Below, piece by piece: positions 1-5,971 of a stretch of DNA of 12,922 nucleotides. The DNA comes from an uncultured Eubacteriales bacterium (GTDB lineage: Bacteria; Bacillota; Clostridia; Oscillospirales; Oscillospiraceae). The first letter of the stretch is position 1; the number at the start of each line of letters is the position of its first letter. A model generated the notes under the pieces. It saw only the letters and a list, made by a program, of their open reading frames with translations. It had not been told where the DNA came from and did not search any database. A program made the translations under genes and the position numbers. The stretch lies in the NCBI GenBank assembly GCA_905202605.1, contig CAJKSU010000066.1:1-12922 (forward strand), given 5' to 3'.

Positions 1-639
1 GGTGGGGGCAAAGAACCCGGTTACCTGATAGCCCCACGAGCCGTCAAAGGGATGCTCCATCACCGGCAGCAGCTCCAAATGCGTATAGCCCATCTCCGCC
101 GCATAGGGGACCAGCTCCTCCGCCAGCTGCCTGTAGCTGAGGAACGGGTAATCCGGGTTCTCCGGCTGCTCCTGCTGCTTCCATGAACCAAGATGTACCT
201 CATAGATATTCATGGGCCGGGGAGATTTGGTGCTGCGCCGCACAGCCTGATAACGCCCGTCATGCCAGCTGTAGCCGTCCAACTGGGCGATCCGGGACGC
301 AGTCCCCGGACGCACCTCCGCCCAGAAGGCATAGGGATCGGCTTTATCAAAGGTTTCTCCCGCCGCCGTGGTGATCCGGTATTTATACAGATCGCCGGGC
401 TTTGCCTCCGGGATCACCCCGGAATAGACGCCGGTGCTCCCCTGCGGCGTCAGATATACGGGTGTCCAGTCGTTAAAGGAGCCAACAACCCCCACAGAAG
501 TGACCTCCGGACACCACACCGTAAACCGCACGCCCCCCTCCACGGGATGCGCGCCAAAAATTCGATAGCTGTGAAAATACCGCCCCTGATTGAACAGGTA
601 CAGCTTTTCCTCTGTGATATTTGCGTCAGTGATGTTCAT
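1..639 (-). CDS. glgB: 1,4-alpha-glucan branching enzyme, N-terminal part (runs off window edge)
   Basis: Glycogen branching enzyme makes alpha-1,6 branches in cytoplasmic glycogen by cutting alpha-1,4 chains and transferring them. I translated the minus strand from the ATG at 639-637: 213 codons stay open to base 1, so the C-terminal two thirds (family length about 630-730 residues) lie outside. Residues 15-115 look like the CBM48 carbohydrate-binding module, with FTVWCP (39-44) and FNDW (55-58). The GH13 catalytic barrel starts near MNIYEVHLGSW (143-153). ELLPVMEHPFDGSWGY (189-204) followed by QVTGFFAPT is the typical first barrel strand region. The catalytic Asp and Glu are beyond the window. 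The start is supported by a GATGAGGT-type ribosome binding site 5-10 bases upstream and by a near-consensus promoter at 744-772. No other glycogen gene is visible, since the neighbour on the right is divergent. The family call is firm; only downstream context is unknown. Confidence 0.95.
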   Translation of the reverse strand, partial: MNITDANITEEKLYLFNQGRYFHSYRIFGAHPVEGGVRFTVWCPEVTSVGVVGSFNDWTPVYLTPQGSTGVYSGVIPEAKPGDLYKYRITTAAGETFDKADPYAFWAEVRPGTASRIAQLDGYSWHDGRYQAVRRSTKSPRPMNIYEVHLGSWKQQEQPENPDYPFLSYRQLAEELVPYAAEMGYTHLELLPVMEHPFDGSWGYQVTGFFAPT

Positions 640-695
640 GTAAAAACCTCATCTTTCCGGGACAGCGCCCCTATTCTGCCGCAAAACAAATCGGA

Positions 696-727
696 TGCAA
701 GCCGCCGGGATCCCGTTCGGCATTGCA
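696..727 (-). promoter_or_regulatory. Imperfect hairpin in the glgB 5' leader
   Basis: The roughly 100-base leader between the predicted glgB start of transcription (about 737) and the ATG contains an interrupted inverted repeat centred on GGGATCCC at 708-713. Three stem segments pair, TGCAA with TTGCA, GCCG with CGGC and CGGGA with TCCCG, separated by one- or two-base bulges. It is not followed by a T run on the minus strand, so it is not a standard terminator. A role in mRNA stability or leader regulation is possible but unproven. Confidence 0.35.
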
Positions 728-743
728 AGAAGTATCCGAGTTT

Positions 744-772
744 ATTGTACTGGTCATTTTCCCTCCTGTCAA
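744..772 (-). promoter_or_regulatory. Sigma-A-type promoter for glgB
   Basis: On the minus strand TTGACA (772-767) is followed by a 17-base spacer and TACAAT (749-744), which is a perfect -35 and a five-of-six -10. Transcription would start near 737 and give a leader of about 100 bases before the glgB ATG. The -35 lies inside the inverted repeat at 765-784. Confidence 0.75.
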
Positions 773-784
773 GCAATTGACAGG
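765..784. promoter_or_regulatory. Perfect 8-bp inverted repeat between divergent glgB and thioesterase promoters
   Basis: CCTGTCAA (765-772), four bases GCAA, then TTGACAGG (777-784) form a perfect inverted repeat. It covers the -35 hexamer of the leftward glgB promoter and the candidate -35 of the rightward thioesterase promoter. A protein bound here could control both directions. Part of the symmetry arises because the left arm read on the minus strand is itself a consensus -35, so the repeat alone does not prove an operator. Confidence 0.45.
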
Positions 785-795
785 GGCATTATAAT
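766..795 (+). promoter_or_regulatory. Candidate promoter for the 841-1239 thioesterase
   Basis: A perfect -10 TATAAT lies at 790-795. The best -35 at normal distance is CTGTCA (766-771, four of six, 18-base spacer). TTGACA at 777-782 is a better hexamer but is only 7 bases from the -10, so it cannot serve. Start of transcription would be near 802, ahead of the GGAGG at 827-831. Confidence 0.5.
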
Positions 796-840
796 ACAAA
801 TAGATGCGGGATTGATCCCGCCGGATGGAGGCGCATCATT

Positions 841-1239
841 ATGACATTTTCCCAGCAATTAGAATTTACAAATCGCGAAAACCGTTTTATGAACCACTGC
901 GGCATCCGCATTACAAAATTGGAACCGGAATGCTGCGAAGCGCAGCTTACCGTTGCCGACTACTGCAAAAACACCGGAGACACCGTCCACGGCGGTCTGC
1001 TCTACACCATGGCAGACTGTGTGGTTTCGGCCTTTGCCCGCGCTCTGGGAGAGCGCCCCGTGACCCTCAGCGGCGACTTCCACTATCTTTCCAATGTGAC
1101 GCAGGGCGTACTCACTGCCCACGCTGTCCCCATTCACAGCGGCAAAACCATCAAGACCTTTCAGGTGACCATCACCTCTGGAGAAACGCTGTTATCCGCC
1201 GGCACGTTCTCCTGCTTTGACCGAGGTCCCAAAAAATAA
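841..1239 (+). CDS. PaaI-family hotdog-fold thioesterase
   Basis: Predicted cytoplasmic acyl-CoA thioesterase of 132 residues, the normal size for a single hotdog domain. NTGDTVHGG (44-52) followed by LLYTMAD (53-59) matches the PaaI/YbgC-like signature, in which HGG starts the central helix and the Asp (D59) is the usual catalytic acid. Later segments such as LSGDFHYLSNV and the GKTIKTFQVTI strand fit the remaining beta sheet. The ATG at 841 has GGAGG at 827-831, 9 bases upstream; an overlapping frame starting at 825 is a shadow. It diverges from glgB and converges with the EamA transporter, with a terminator between. The acyl substrate cannot be told from sequence. A related but longer thioesterase lies at 8063-8536 in the same window. 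The family call is strong, the exact reaction is inference. Confidence 0.88.
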   Translation: MTFSQQLEFTNRENRFMNHCGIRITKLEPECCEAQLTVADYCKNTGDTVHGGLLYTMADCVVSAFARALGERPVTLSGDFHYLSNVTQGVLTAHAVPIHSGKTIKTFQVTITSGETLLSAGTFSCFDRGPKK

Positions 1240-1250
1240 AGCAGAACACG

Positions 1251-1290
1251 AATCGCCTGCCGCGGAGCAAATCCGTAGCAGGCGATTTTT
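1251..1290 (+). terminator. Intrinsic terminator after the thioesterase
   Basis: AATCGCCTGC (1251-1260) pairs perfectly with GCAGGCGATT (1278-1287), with an inner CGGA/TCCG pairing (1263-1266 with 1272-1275), followed by TTTTT ending at 1290. It starts 12 bases after the thioesterase stop and its T run touches the stop codon of the convergent EamA gene. The minus direction lacks an immediate T run, so it mainly serves the plus strand. Confidence 0.85.
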
Positions 1291-2185
1291 ATGCAGCAGC
1301 TTTCTTTTTCCCGGGCAGCTGCACCCAGACGATTGCCGCGAACATCAGTCCGCAGCCCAGCAGCTCCACGCCGCTCATGGACTCCTTGAGGAGGATCCAT
1401 CCAAAGATCAGGCTGAACACCGACTCCAGACTCATCAGCAGTGACGCTACTGTGGGCTGAGTGTCCTTCTGCGCTACAATTTGCAGGGTATATCCCACAC
1501 CGCTGGACAGAATGCCGGCATAAGCAATGGGCAGCGCCGCCGCCCGGAGGCTGTCCCAGCCGGGCGTTTCCAGAATCAGCATGAAAATCCCCGCCAGAAT
1601 GCCGCAGGTAAAGAACTGGATACAGCTCATTTTCACTCCGTCCACCTTGGGCGAAAAATAGTCGATCACCAGAATATGCGCCGTAAATCCCAGAGCGCAC
1701 AGCATTTCCAGCAGATCGCCCCTGCTGAGACTTTCTATGCCGCTGCCGTAGAGGCACAGGAGATACATCCCCGCCAGCCCCACTACCACCGCGCCCCAGG
1801 TCTTCCCGCTGGGCCGCTTTCCGAAAAACAGGCCGCAGATAGGCACCAGCACCATATACATGGCGGTGATGAACCCGGCCTTTCCCGCCGTGGTATACTG
1901 AATACCGATCTGCTGAAATGCACTTCCAATAAACAGCATCACCCCGCAGCAAATGCCGCCGATCAGCAGCAGTTTCCGATTCCCCGGCTTCTGCTCGGCG
2001 CTTTGCTTTTTCCCCTTCCCCATCACCGCGATCACCGGCAGCAGCACCACGCCGCCCAGCAGGGAACGGCTGCACAGGAACGTAAATGGTCCAATATAAT
2101 CCATGCTGACGCTCTGAGCCACAAAAGCAGCGCCCCAGATCATCGCCGTCAGCAGCAACAGTAGATTTGCTCGAAGTCGTTTCAC
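1289..2185 (-). CDS. EamA/DMT-family membrane transporter
   Basis: Integral membrane protein of 298 residues, expected to have ten helices made of two EamA repeats (about 5-140 and 155-290), the architecture of drug/metabolite exporters such as RhaT- and YdcZ-like proteins. The N-terminal LLLLLTAMIWGAAFVAQS is the typical first helix. ESVFSLIFGWILLKE near residue 260 is the family's characteristic helix-9 motif with its closing Glu, and the C-terminus ends in Lys and Ala. I chose the GTG at 2185-2183. GGAGG lies 6-7 bases upstream, its GTGA overlaps the TGA of the upstream acyltransferase, and the first helix starts right after it; the longer ATG frame to 2326 would add a polar, non-homologous 47 residues. 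Tight overlap implies translational coupling with the acyltransferase gene. The substrate is unknown; export of an acylated product or precursor is a guess from context. Confidence 0.9.
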   Translation of the reverse strand: MKRLRANLLLLLTAMIWGAAFVAQSVSMDYIGPFTFLCSRSLLGGVVLLPVIAVMGKGKKQSAEQKPGNRKLLLIGGICCGVMLFIGSAFQQIGIQYTTAGKAGFITAMYMVLVPICGLFFGKRPSGKTWGAVVVGLAGMYLLCLYGSGIESLSRGDLLEMLCALGFTAHILVIDYFSPKVDGVKMSCIQFFTCGILAGIFMLILETPGWDSLRAAALPIAYAGILSSGVGYTLQIVAQKDTQPTVASLLMSLESVFSLIFGWILLKESMSGVELLGCGLMFAAIVWVQLPGKKKAAA

Positions 2186-3171
2186 GCTTTCCTCCGGGAA
2201 ATAAATTTCGTAATGATAAAGCTGTACACGCAGCCCGCCGTGATGCCAAGAATCGCCATGACAATCCAGATGCCCCAGCCCTTTAGCCCTAAGTACAGTG
2301 CCACAGAATAGACCATCAAATGCCATAGATAGATTTCAAAGCTTCTGCTGCCCAGAAATCCTAGGCCGCGGTTGATCAGACGGGTCAGCTTCCATTTTTC
2401 ATGCTTCTCCAGGCACCACGTCGTAACATACAGGCAGCCGGGCGTGCTGAACAGGAAGGGATGCCACCAGAAGCCAAAGCGGCTTAGAGAATTGGGATGA
2501 CATTTTACCAGATAGAACAGGCCTGCCATGCTCACCGCCAGCAGCACCCCGGACAGCGCCAGATGCTGCCGGGAGGGCGCGCTGCCTTCCATAGCTTCTC
2601 TGCCCAGATACATGCCCATGAAATAAACAGGGAACCGGCTGACACCAATCATCAGGCTGGTACCGATGGCTCCGGTTTCGATCAGGAACAGCAGCGGGAT
2701 CATCCAAAGGGACTTCTTCCCATAGGCCGTGATCACATGGTAAAACAGCGGAGAGAACAGATACATTCCGATGATGGTGGGAATATACCAGTTAAACTGC
2801 GCCCCCTGCTGCCCCCACCAGCCAAAGGTGGTGAGATTGCCCAGCGCCTGAAATTTGTTCATCCAGCCCACCGCCAGCGAAAAACCGCAGTACAGCACAA
2901 TAAATGGCAGATAGGACGGCAGCAGCCGGCTCATGCGCCGCTGGAAAAACCGCAGCGGATTGTCGTTTTTATGCAGGGAATGGTAGATACCGAAGCCGGA
3001 GAGGAACATAAAAATATCCACCGAGCCAACGGTATACCACATGGTAATATTCAGCTGGGTATAATCCTTCAAGCCGCTGTGATAATAGAAAAAGTGACCA
3101 TAGACCACGATCAGAATTGCTATGCCCATGAGCTGGGATTTATAGCGGCTGATTCGCTGATATGCGTTCAT
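2182..3171 (-). CDS. Acyltransferase-3 family membrane protein (copy B)
   Basis: Predicted ten-helix membrane acyltransferase (OafA/NodX-like, Acyltransferase_3) of 329 residues, of the kind that O-acylates cell-surface or exported glycans. The first helix ends in VVYGH with the family's conserved His (H26). FMFLSGFGIYHSL corresponds to the FFVLSGYLL segment, RRMSRLLPSYLP to the conserved basic RxxRLLP loop, and SFEIYLWHLMVY to the last catalytic-face helix. It is clearly paralogous over its whole length to the product of 3292-4299, sharing YQRISRYKS near the start, QALGNLT, QFNWY and RSFEIYL. The ATG at 3171 has AAGGAG about 7 bases upstream and its own extended -10 promoter. It is followed by the overlapping EamA transporter. 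The acyl donor and acceptor cannot be read from sequence. Confidence 0.9.
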   Translation of the reverse strand: MNAYQRISRYKSQLMGIAILIVVYGHFFYYHSGLKDYTQLNITMWYTVGSVDIFMFLSGFGIYHSLHKNDNPLRFFQRRMSRLLPSYLPFIVLYCGFSLAVGWMNKFQALGNLTTFGWWGQQGAQFNWYIPTIIGMYLFSPLFYHVITAYGKKSLWMIPLLFLIETGAIGTSLMIGVSRFPVYFMGMYLGREAMEGSAPSRQHLALSGVLLAVSMAGLFYLVKCHPNSLSRFGFWWHPFLFSTPGCLYVTTWCLEKHEKWKLTRLINRGLGFLGSRSFEIYLWHLMVYSVALYLGLKGWGIWIVMAILGITAGCVYSFIITKFISRRKA

Positions 3172-3198
3172 ATTCTCACTCCTTACATGTATTCTGTA

Positions 3199-3207
3199 AT
3201 TATACCA
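3199..3207 (-). promoter_or_regulatory. Extended -10 promoter for acyltransferase copy B
   Basis: On the minus strand TGGTATAAT (3207-3199) is a perfect TGnTATAAT extended -10. No good -35 is found 16-18 bases upstream, which is normal for this promoter type. Start of transcription near 3192 gives a leader of about 20 bases containing the AAGGAG ribosome binding site. This would let copy B and the EamA gene be expressed apart from copy A. Confidence 0.6.
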
Positions 3208-3254
3208 GATTGCATGGAAAAATCCTACGACTTTTTCATTTTATACGAAAAGCA

Positions 3255-3280
3255 GGAGAGTCCGCTCATGCAGACTCTCC
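3255..3280 (-). terminator. Weak intrinsic terminator between the two acyltransferase genes
   Basis: GGAGAGTC (3255-3262) and GACTCTCC (3273-3280) form a perfect 8-bp stem with a 10-base loop. On the minus strand it is followed by TGCTTTTC, a short interrupted T run, so termination may be partial. It lies 12-37 bases past the stop of copy A and upstream of the copy B promoter, consistent with the two paralogs being separately tuned. Confidence 0.5.
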
Positions 3281-3291
3281 CTGATGCATTC

Positions 3292-4299
3292 TTATACAGC
3301 AGAAGCCTTCTTCGCCTTCCACCTTGCCGTTGCCCACTGGACGATTTGATGATATACAATACCCATACAGGTGCCAAGCACCGCAATAAGAATCCATTTG
3401 CCCCAGCCCTGCACCTTCAGCGCCAGACACAGCTCATAGAAGGCCAGATGGCAGAGGTAGATTTCAAAGCTTCTCGTTCCAAGGAACGCCCAGATACCGT
3501 TAACCTTCCGTCCCAGTGCATTCTTTTCCTGCCACTCCATGATCTTTGTCAGCCCAAAGGCCGTCGCAGGCGTAGAGAAAAAGAACAGAATCCAGTACAT
3601 GCCGTAATTCCAGAGGTATTTCCGTCCGATCAGGAAGAAGTAGGGGACAATTGCCATGGCAACCAACGCCACGATCGTCCAAACCCACACCTGCTTTCGG
3701 GTTACCTTCCGCCCCTCATAAAACCGTGCGCCAAAATACATGCCCAGGAAATACGTTGGGAACCGGGTTACCGCCATCAGGAGGTTGGAACCCCAGCCCG
3801 CCATAATGACGATAAAGAGCGCCGGAAAAACCCATACGCTTTTCTTCCCCATCCGCTCGATGCAGTCAAAAAACAGCGGGGACAGCAGATACAGCACCAG
3901 AATCGCAGGAACATACCAGTTAAACTGCTGCTTCTGCTGAAACCACCAGCCAAGCCCCGTCAGATTGCCCAGCGCCTGACCCACAGTCATATCCCGCATC
4001 AGCATACCCGCCGCACACCACGCAAGCATCACCGGCAGGAACGATGGCAGCAGCCGGGAAAGCCTCCTTCGATAGAAGGTATAGGAATCTCGGTTCTTTT
4101 TCAGCGAATGGTAGATGCCAAAGCCGGAAATAAACATAAACATCTCCACTGAACCAAGGGTATACCAGATTGTGAAGTTGAGATCCTCATAATTCTTGAG
4201 CCAGCTATGATAATACAGCAGGTGTCCATAGACCACTACCATCACTGCCATCCCCATCAGATGGGACTTATAGCGGCTGATCCGCTGATATCCATCCAT
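3292..4299 (-). CDS. Acyltransferase-3 family membrane protein (copy A)
   Basis: Predicted ten-helix Acyltransferase_3 membrane protein of 335 residues, the tandem paralog of copy B. The first helix ends with VVYGH (conserved His), followed by FMFISGFGIYHSL, RRRLSRLLPSFLP and RSFEIYLCHLAFYE, all in the same order as in its neighbour. I chose the ATG at 4299-4297. It aligns with the start of copy B (both read M-x-x-YQRISRYKS) and has AGAGGTG 6 bases upstream; the GTG at 4308 would place that ribosome binding site inside the gene. The C-terminus is Lys/Arg/Ala-rich and cytoplasmic. It is the first gene after the AraC-type regulator and has a strong promoter with direct repeats at 4332-4379. Likely role: acylation of a surface or exported carbohydrate; substrate unknown. 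Gene duplication is inferred from the shared motifs and adjacency. Confidence 0.9.
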   Translation of the reverse strand: MDGYQRISRYKSHLMGMAVMVVVYGHLLYYHSWLKNYEDLNFTIWYTLGSVEMFMFISGFGIYHSLKKNRDSYTFYRRRLSRLLPSFLPVMLAWCAAGMLMRDMTVGQALGNLTGLGWWFQQKQQFNWYVPAILVLYLLSPLFFDCIERMGKKSVWVFPALFIVIMAGWGSNLLMAVTRFPTYFLGMYFGARFYEGRKVTRKQVWVWTIVALVAMAIVPYFFLIGRKYLWNYGMYWILFFFSTPATAFGLTKIMEWQEKNALGRKVNGIWAFLGTRSFEIYLCHLAFYELCLALKVQGWGKWILIAVLGTCMGIVYHQIVQWATARWKAKKASAV

Positions 4300-4333
4300 A
4301 AAAATCACCTCTGGAATTTTCTCCAGAGGTGAT
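4300..4333 (-). terminator. Perfect 12-bp inverted repeat with T run: araC terminator and possible operator
   Basis: ATCACCTCTGGA (4304-4315), six bases, then TCCAGAGGTGAT (4322-4333) pair perfectly. On the minus strand the stem is followed by four more T, so a transcript coming from the upstream araC-type gene would meet a good intrinsic terminator. The same DNA overlaps the last two bases of the -10 box, the predicted start of transcription (about 4325) and the AGAGGTG ribosome binding site of copy A. A transcript from that promoter would contain only part of the left arm, so at this promoter the element is more likely a DNA operator than an RNA hairpin. Confidence 0.6.
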
Positions 4334-4360
4334 TATAGCAGAAATATGAAGGTTTTGCAA
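4332..4360 (-). promoter_or_regulatory. Promoter for acyltransferase copy A
   Basis: On the minus strand TTGCAA (4360-4355), a 17-base spacer and TATAAT (4337-4332) form a good sigma-A-type promoter: the -10 is perfect and the -35 matches four of six. The imperfect -35 overlaps the nearer copy of the direct repeat at 4340-4379, which is the usual position for an activator touching sigma. Predicted start is near 4325. Confidence 0.72.
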
Positions 4361-4379
4361 CGAAAATGTGGAGGTTTTG
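4340..4379 (-). promoter_or_regulatory. Tandem direct repeat, predicted AraC-family operator
   Basis: Read on the minus strand, CAAAACCTCCACATTTTC (4379-4362) is repeated as CAAAACCTTCATATTTCT (4357-4340). The first 16 positions agree at 14 places and the first 8 are identical, and the copies are 22 bases apart, about two helical turns. Two same-orientation half-sites at this spacing, the second overlapping the -35, is the classic layout for an AraC-family activator. The regulator gene itself ends 14 bases upstream. Binding by that protein is inference. Confidence 0.6.
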
Positions 4380-4392
4380 TGAAGACGTTCCA

Positions 4393-5775
4393 TTATTCCT
4401 CGTGGCTGTTGCAAAAAGCTTTGCGATAGGCCGTAGGCGTAATGCCCTCATAGCGCTTAAACACGCGAGCCAGCGTCCAGCCAGAGTAATAGCCAACCTT
4501 GGAAGCAATCTCTGAGATGCCAAGCTCCGTCTCATTAAGCAATTTTTTGGCTTCGGTCAGCCGGGTGGTATGGAGGTAGTCCAGCAAGTTCATGCCGGTA
4601 TTCTCCTTGAACATGCGGCTGAGATAGCTCCGGGACTTGCCGAGACAGTCGCAAATCATCTCCACCGACAGATCCGGCTCCATATACTTTTTGCTGATGA
4701 GATGAATGACCTTTCCTGTGGTTCCGGTATAGTCGGCAGATGCAACATTGAAGTGGCTGTCCAGCTTGCTGAATATCCGCGTCAGCGACTTTTCCACCTC
4801 GTCAATGGTATTGCACTGGTCAAGCCGCATAAAATCGTCGCCCAGCTTCCGTCCGTCCTCGCCCATTCCGTCCATGGGTGCCGCCAGCACATTTCCGGTG
4901 GTATGGAGACGCATATTCAGGAACATCTTGACCCGATCCAGATTTGGCTTTCCATCCTCCATATACAGGCTATGTACCCGTTCCAGCGTCAGCTCCAGCG
5001 CTGTCTGGAAGTCCTGGGTGACCAGAGCGTTGAGGTACTGCTTTTCAATGGACGGCTCCGGGCGGCGGGTTCCCGCGATCTTTCCGCCCTCGGCACGGAC
5101 GCATACATCATCCACATAGACAGTATTCATATCTCCAGATACCATATCCGTTTCGCGGAAGCACTCATGGAGCGCATACAGGCTATCGCAGCTTCCGCTG
5201 ACACAGACCCGTAAATCCAGACAGAAGTTGTCCTTGATGAACTTCACCGCATCCCGGCAGATCGCGCCCACCGCAGTGGATACCTCCATCTCGTCATTCA
5301 CGGAAAAGTTCAGTAAAAATGCATAGCGGTCATCCAGATTGGCGGGATAACAGCCATAATGCTCTCCCAGAAGCTCGGAGAAAATAGAGGAGACAATCAG
5401 CCCCACCTGACCGCCGTCCCGAATGTCGCTGGCATAATCCGCAAAGCTGTTTTCCCTGCTCGCCGGACGCACCAGCACCACCATGAAATGAGTCCACTCA
5501 AAGTGCAGTTCAAACATATTGAGCTTTCGCTCCAGTGCCTCAGACTGCACCAAATGCCCTCTCAGCATTTTTTCCACCATCAGCTCCTGTGCCTGATAGG
5601 TGCGATGCCGGTATTTGCGTTCCAGATCCTGATAGCTGTCCTTCATTACCATCGGCGCACCGGATCCACCTTTCGGCGGTGTTTCATGTCCGGGCCGAAT
5701 AAGGGTCGGTGCCACCGCCTGTTTTTCCGTCGGTGCAGAAAACAGCGATTCAAATCGTACAACATCCTGTGCCAT
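4393..5775 (-). CDS. AraC-family transcriptional regulator with large N-terminal domain
   Basis: Cytoplasmic regulator of 460 residues. The last 105 or so residues are an AraC/XylS double helix-turn-helix. LSVEMICDCLGKSRSYLSRMFKENTG forms the first HTH region (about 375-400, cited here as two blocks), with SEIASKVGYYSGWTLARVFK and the closing ITPTAYRK as the second. Residues 1-65 are polar with Pro and Gly. Residues about 85-225 resemble the degenerate GGDEF-like middle domain found in YesN-type regulators, but I see no receiver domain, no Cache domain and no membrane helix, so the signal is unknown. The ATG at 5775 has GGAGG about 9 bases upstream. The gene is divergent from queH and upstream of the acyltransferase genes, whose promoter carries paired half-sites typical for this family. 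It probably controls that block. The family call is firm; the target and ligand are inference. Confidence 0.92.
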   Translation of the reverse strand: MAQDVVRFESLFSAPTEKQAVAPTLIRPGHETPPKGGSGAPMVMKDSYQDLERKYRHRTYQAQELMVEKMLRGHLVQSEALERKLNMFELHFEWTHFMVVLVRPASRENSFADYASDIRDGGQVGLIVSSIFSELLGEHYGCYPANLDDRYAFLLNFSVNDEMEVSTAVGAICRDAVKFIKDNFCLDLRVCVSGSCDSLYALHECFRETDMVSGDMNTVYVDDVCVRAEGGKIAGTRRPEPSIEKQYLNALVTQDFQTALELTLERVHSLYMEDGKPNLDRVKMFLNMRLHTTGNVLAAPMDGMGEDGRKLGDDFMRLDQCNTIDEVEKSLTRIFSKLDSHFNVASADYTGTTGKVIHLISKKYMEPDLSVEMICDCLGKSRSYLSRMFKENTGMNLLDYLHTTRLTEAKKLLNETELGISEIASKVGYYSGWTLARVFKRYEGITPTAYRKAFCNSHEE

Positions 5776-5842
5776 AGTGGAACCCTCCTGATTGCCGGAA
5801 TGGAAGTTTCATTCCCCGCAACCTACAAAATGTATTGTATTC

Positions 5843-5870
5843 ATTATAGCACAAATGTGCAAAAAGTAAA
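5843..5870 (-). promoter_or_regulatory. Promoter of the araC-type gene with a palindrome in its spacer
   Basis: On the minus strand TTTACT (5870-5865, four of six), a 16-base spacer and TATAAT (5848-5843) form a promoter with start near 5836 and a leader of about 60 bases. The spacer contains GCACAAATGTGC (5849-5860), an inverted repeat with 5-base arms that touches the -10. A second inverted repeat, GGAATG with CATTCC (5797-5802 and 5810-5815), lies in the leader. Either could be an operator; neither is strong evidence alone. Confidence 0.6.
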
Positions 5871-5880
5871 GCATCCCACC

Positions 5881-5920
5881 TGCAACGTACACAATTTCTC
5901 CACAAAACAGCCCATTTTTC
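5881..5920 (+). promoter_or_regulatory. Degenerate 22-bp-spaced repeat pair resembling the acyltransferase operator
   Basis: Compared with CAAAACCTCCACATTTTC from the copy A operator, bases 5881-5898 match at 12 of 18 positions and bases 5903-5920 at 13 of 18. The two lie in the same orientation and exactly 22 bases apart, as in the acyltransferase promoter. They sit just upstream of the -35 of the araC-type gene, though on the opposite strand, and upstream of queH. They may be weaker binding sites used for autoregulation. Comparison was by eye. Confidence 0.35.
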
Positions 5921-5924
5921 CCTC

Positions 5925-5953
5925 TTTTCAATACGGTCTGTTTGATGTACAAT
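5925..5953 (+). promoter_or_regulatory. Possible queH promoter
   Basis: TTTTCA (5925-5930, four of six), a 17-base spacer and TACAAT (5948-5953, five of six) give a plausible promoter. Its start (about 5960) would fall at the GGAGG ribosome binding site, leaving a very short leader, which lowers confidence. Confidence 0.35.
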
Positions 5954-5971
5954 ATGTTTGGAGGTGTCAAA

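Noticed and set aside
1161..2264. A 367-codon minus-strand frame overlapping the EamA gene
   Set aside because: It is a shifted frame of the same stretch, lacks membrane helices and domains, and overlaps the convergent thioesterase.
2497..4152. A 551-codon open frame on the plus strand
   Set aside because: It runs antisense through both acyltransferase genes and the promoter between them, has His/Gln/Arg-rich low-complexity composition and no recognisable domain. It is a shadow of the minus-strand genes.
4375..4386. TTGTGAA as a Rex operator near the acyltransferase promoter
   Set aside because: Only one half-site is present; the symmetric TTCACAA arm is missing.
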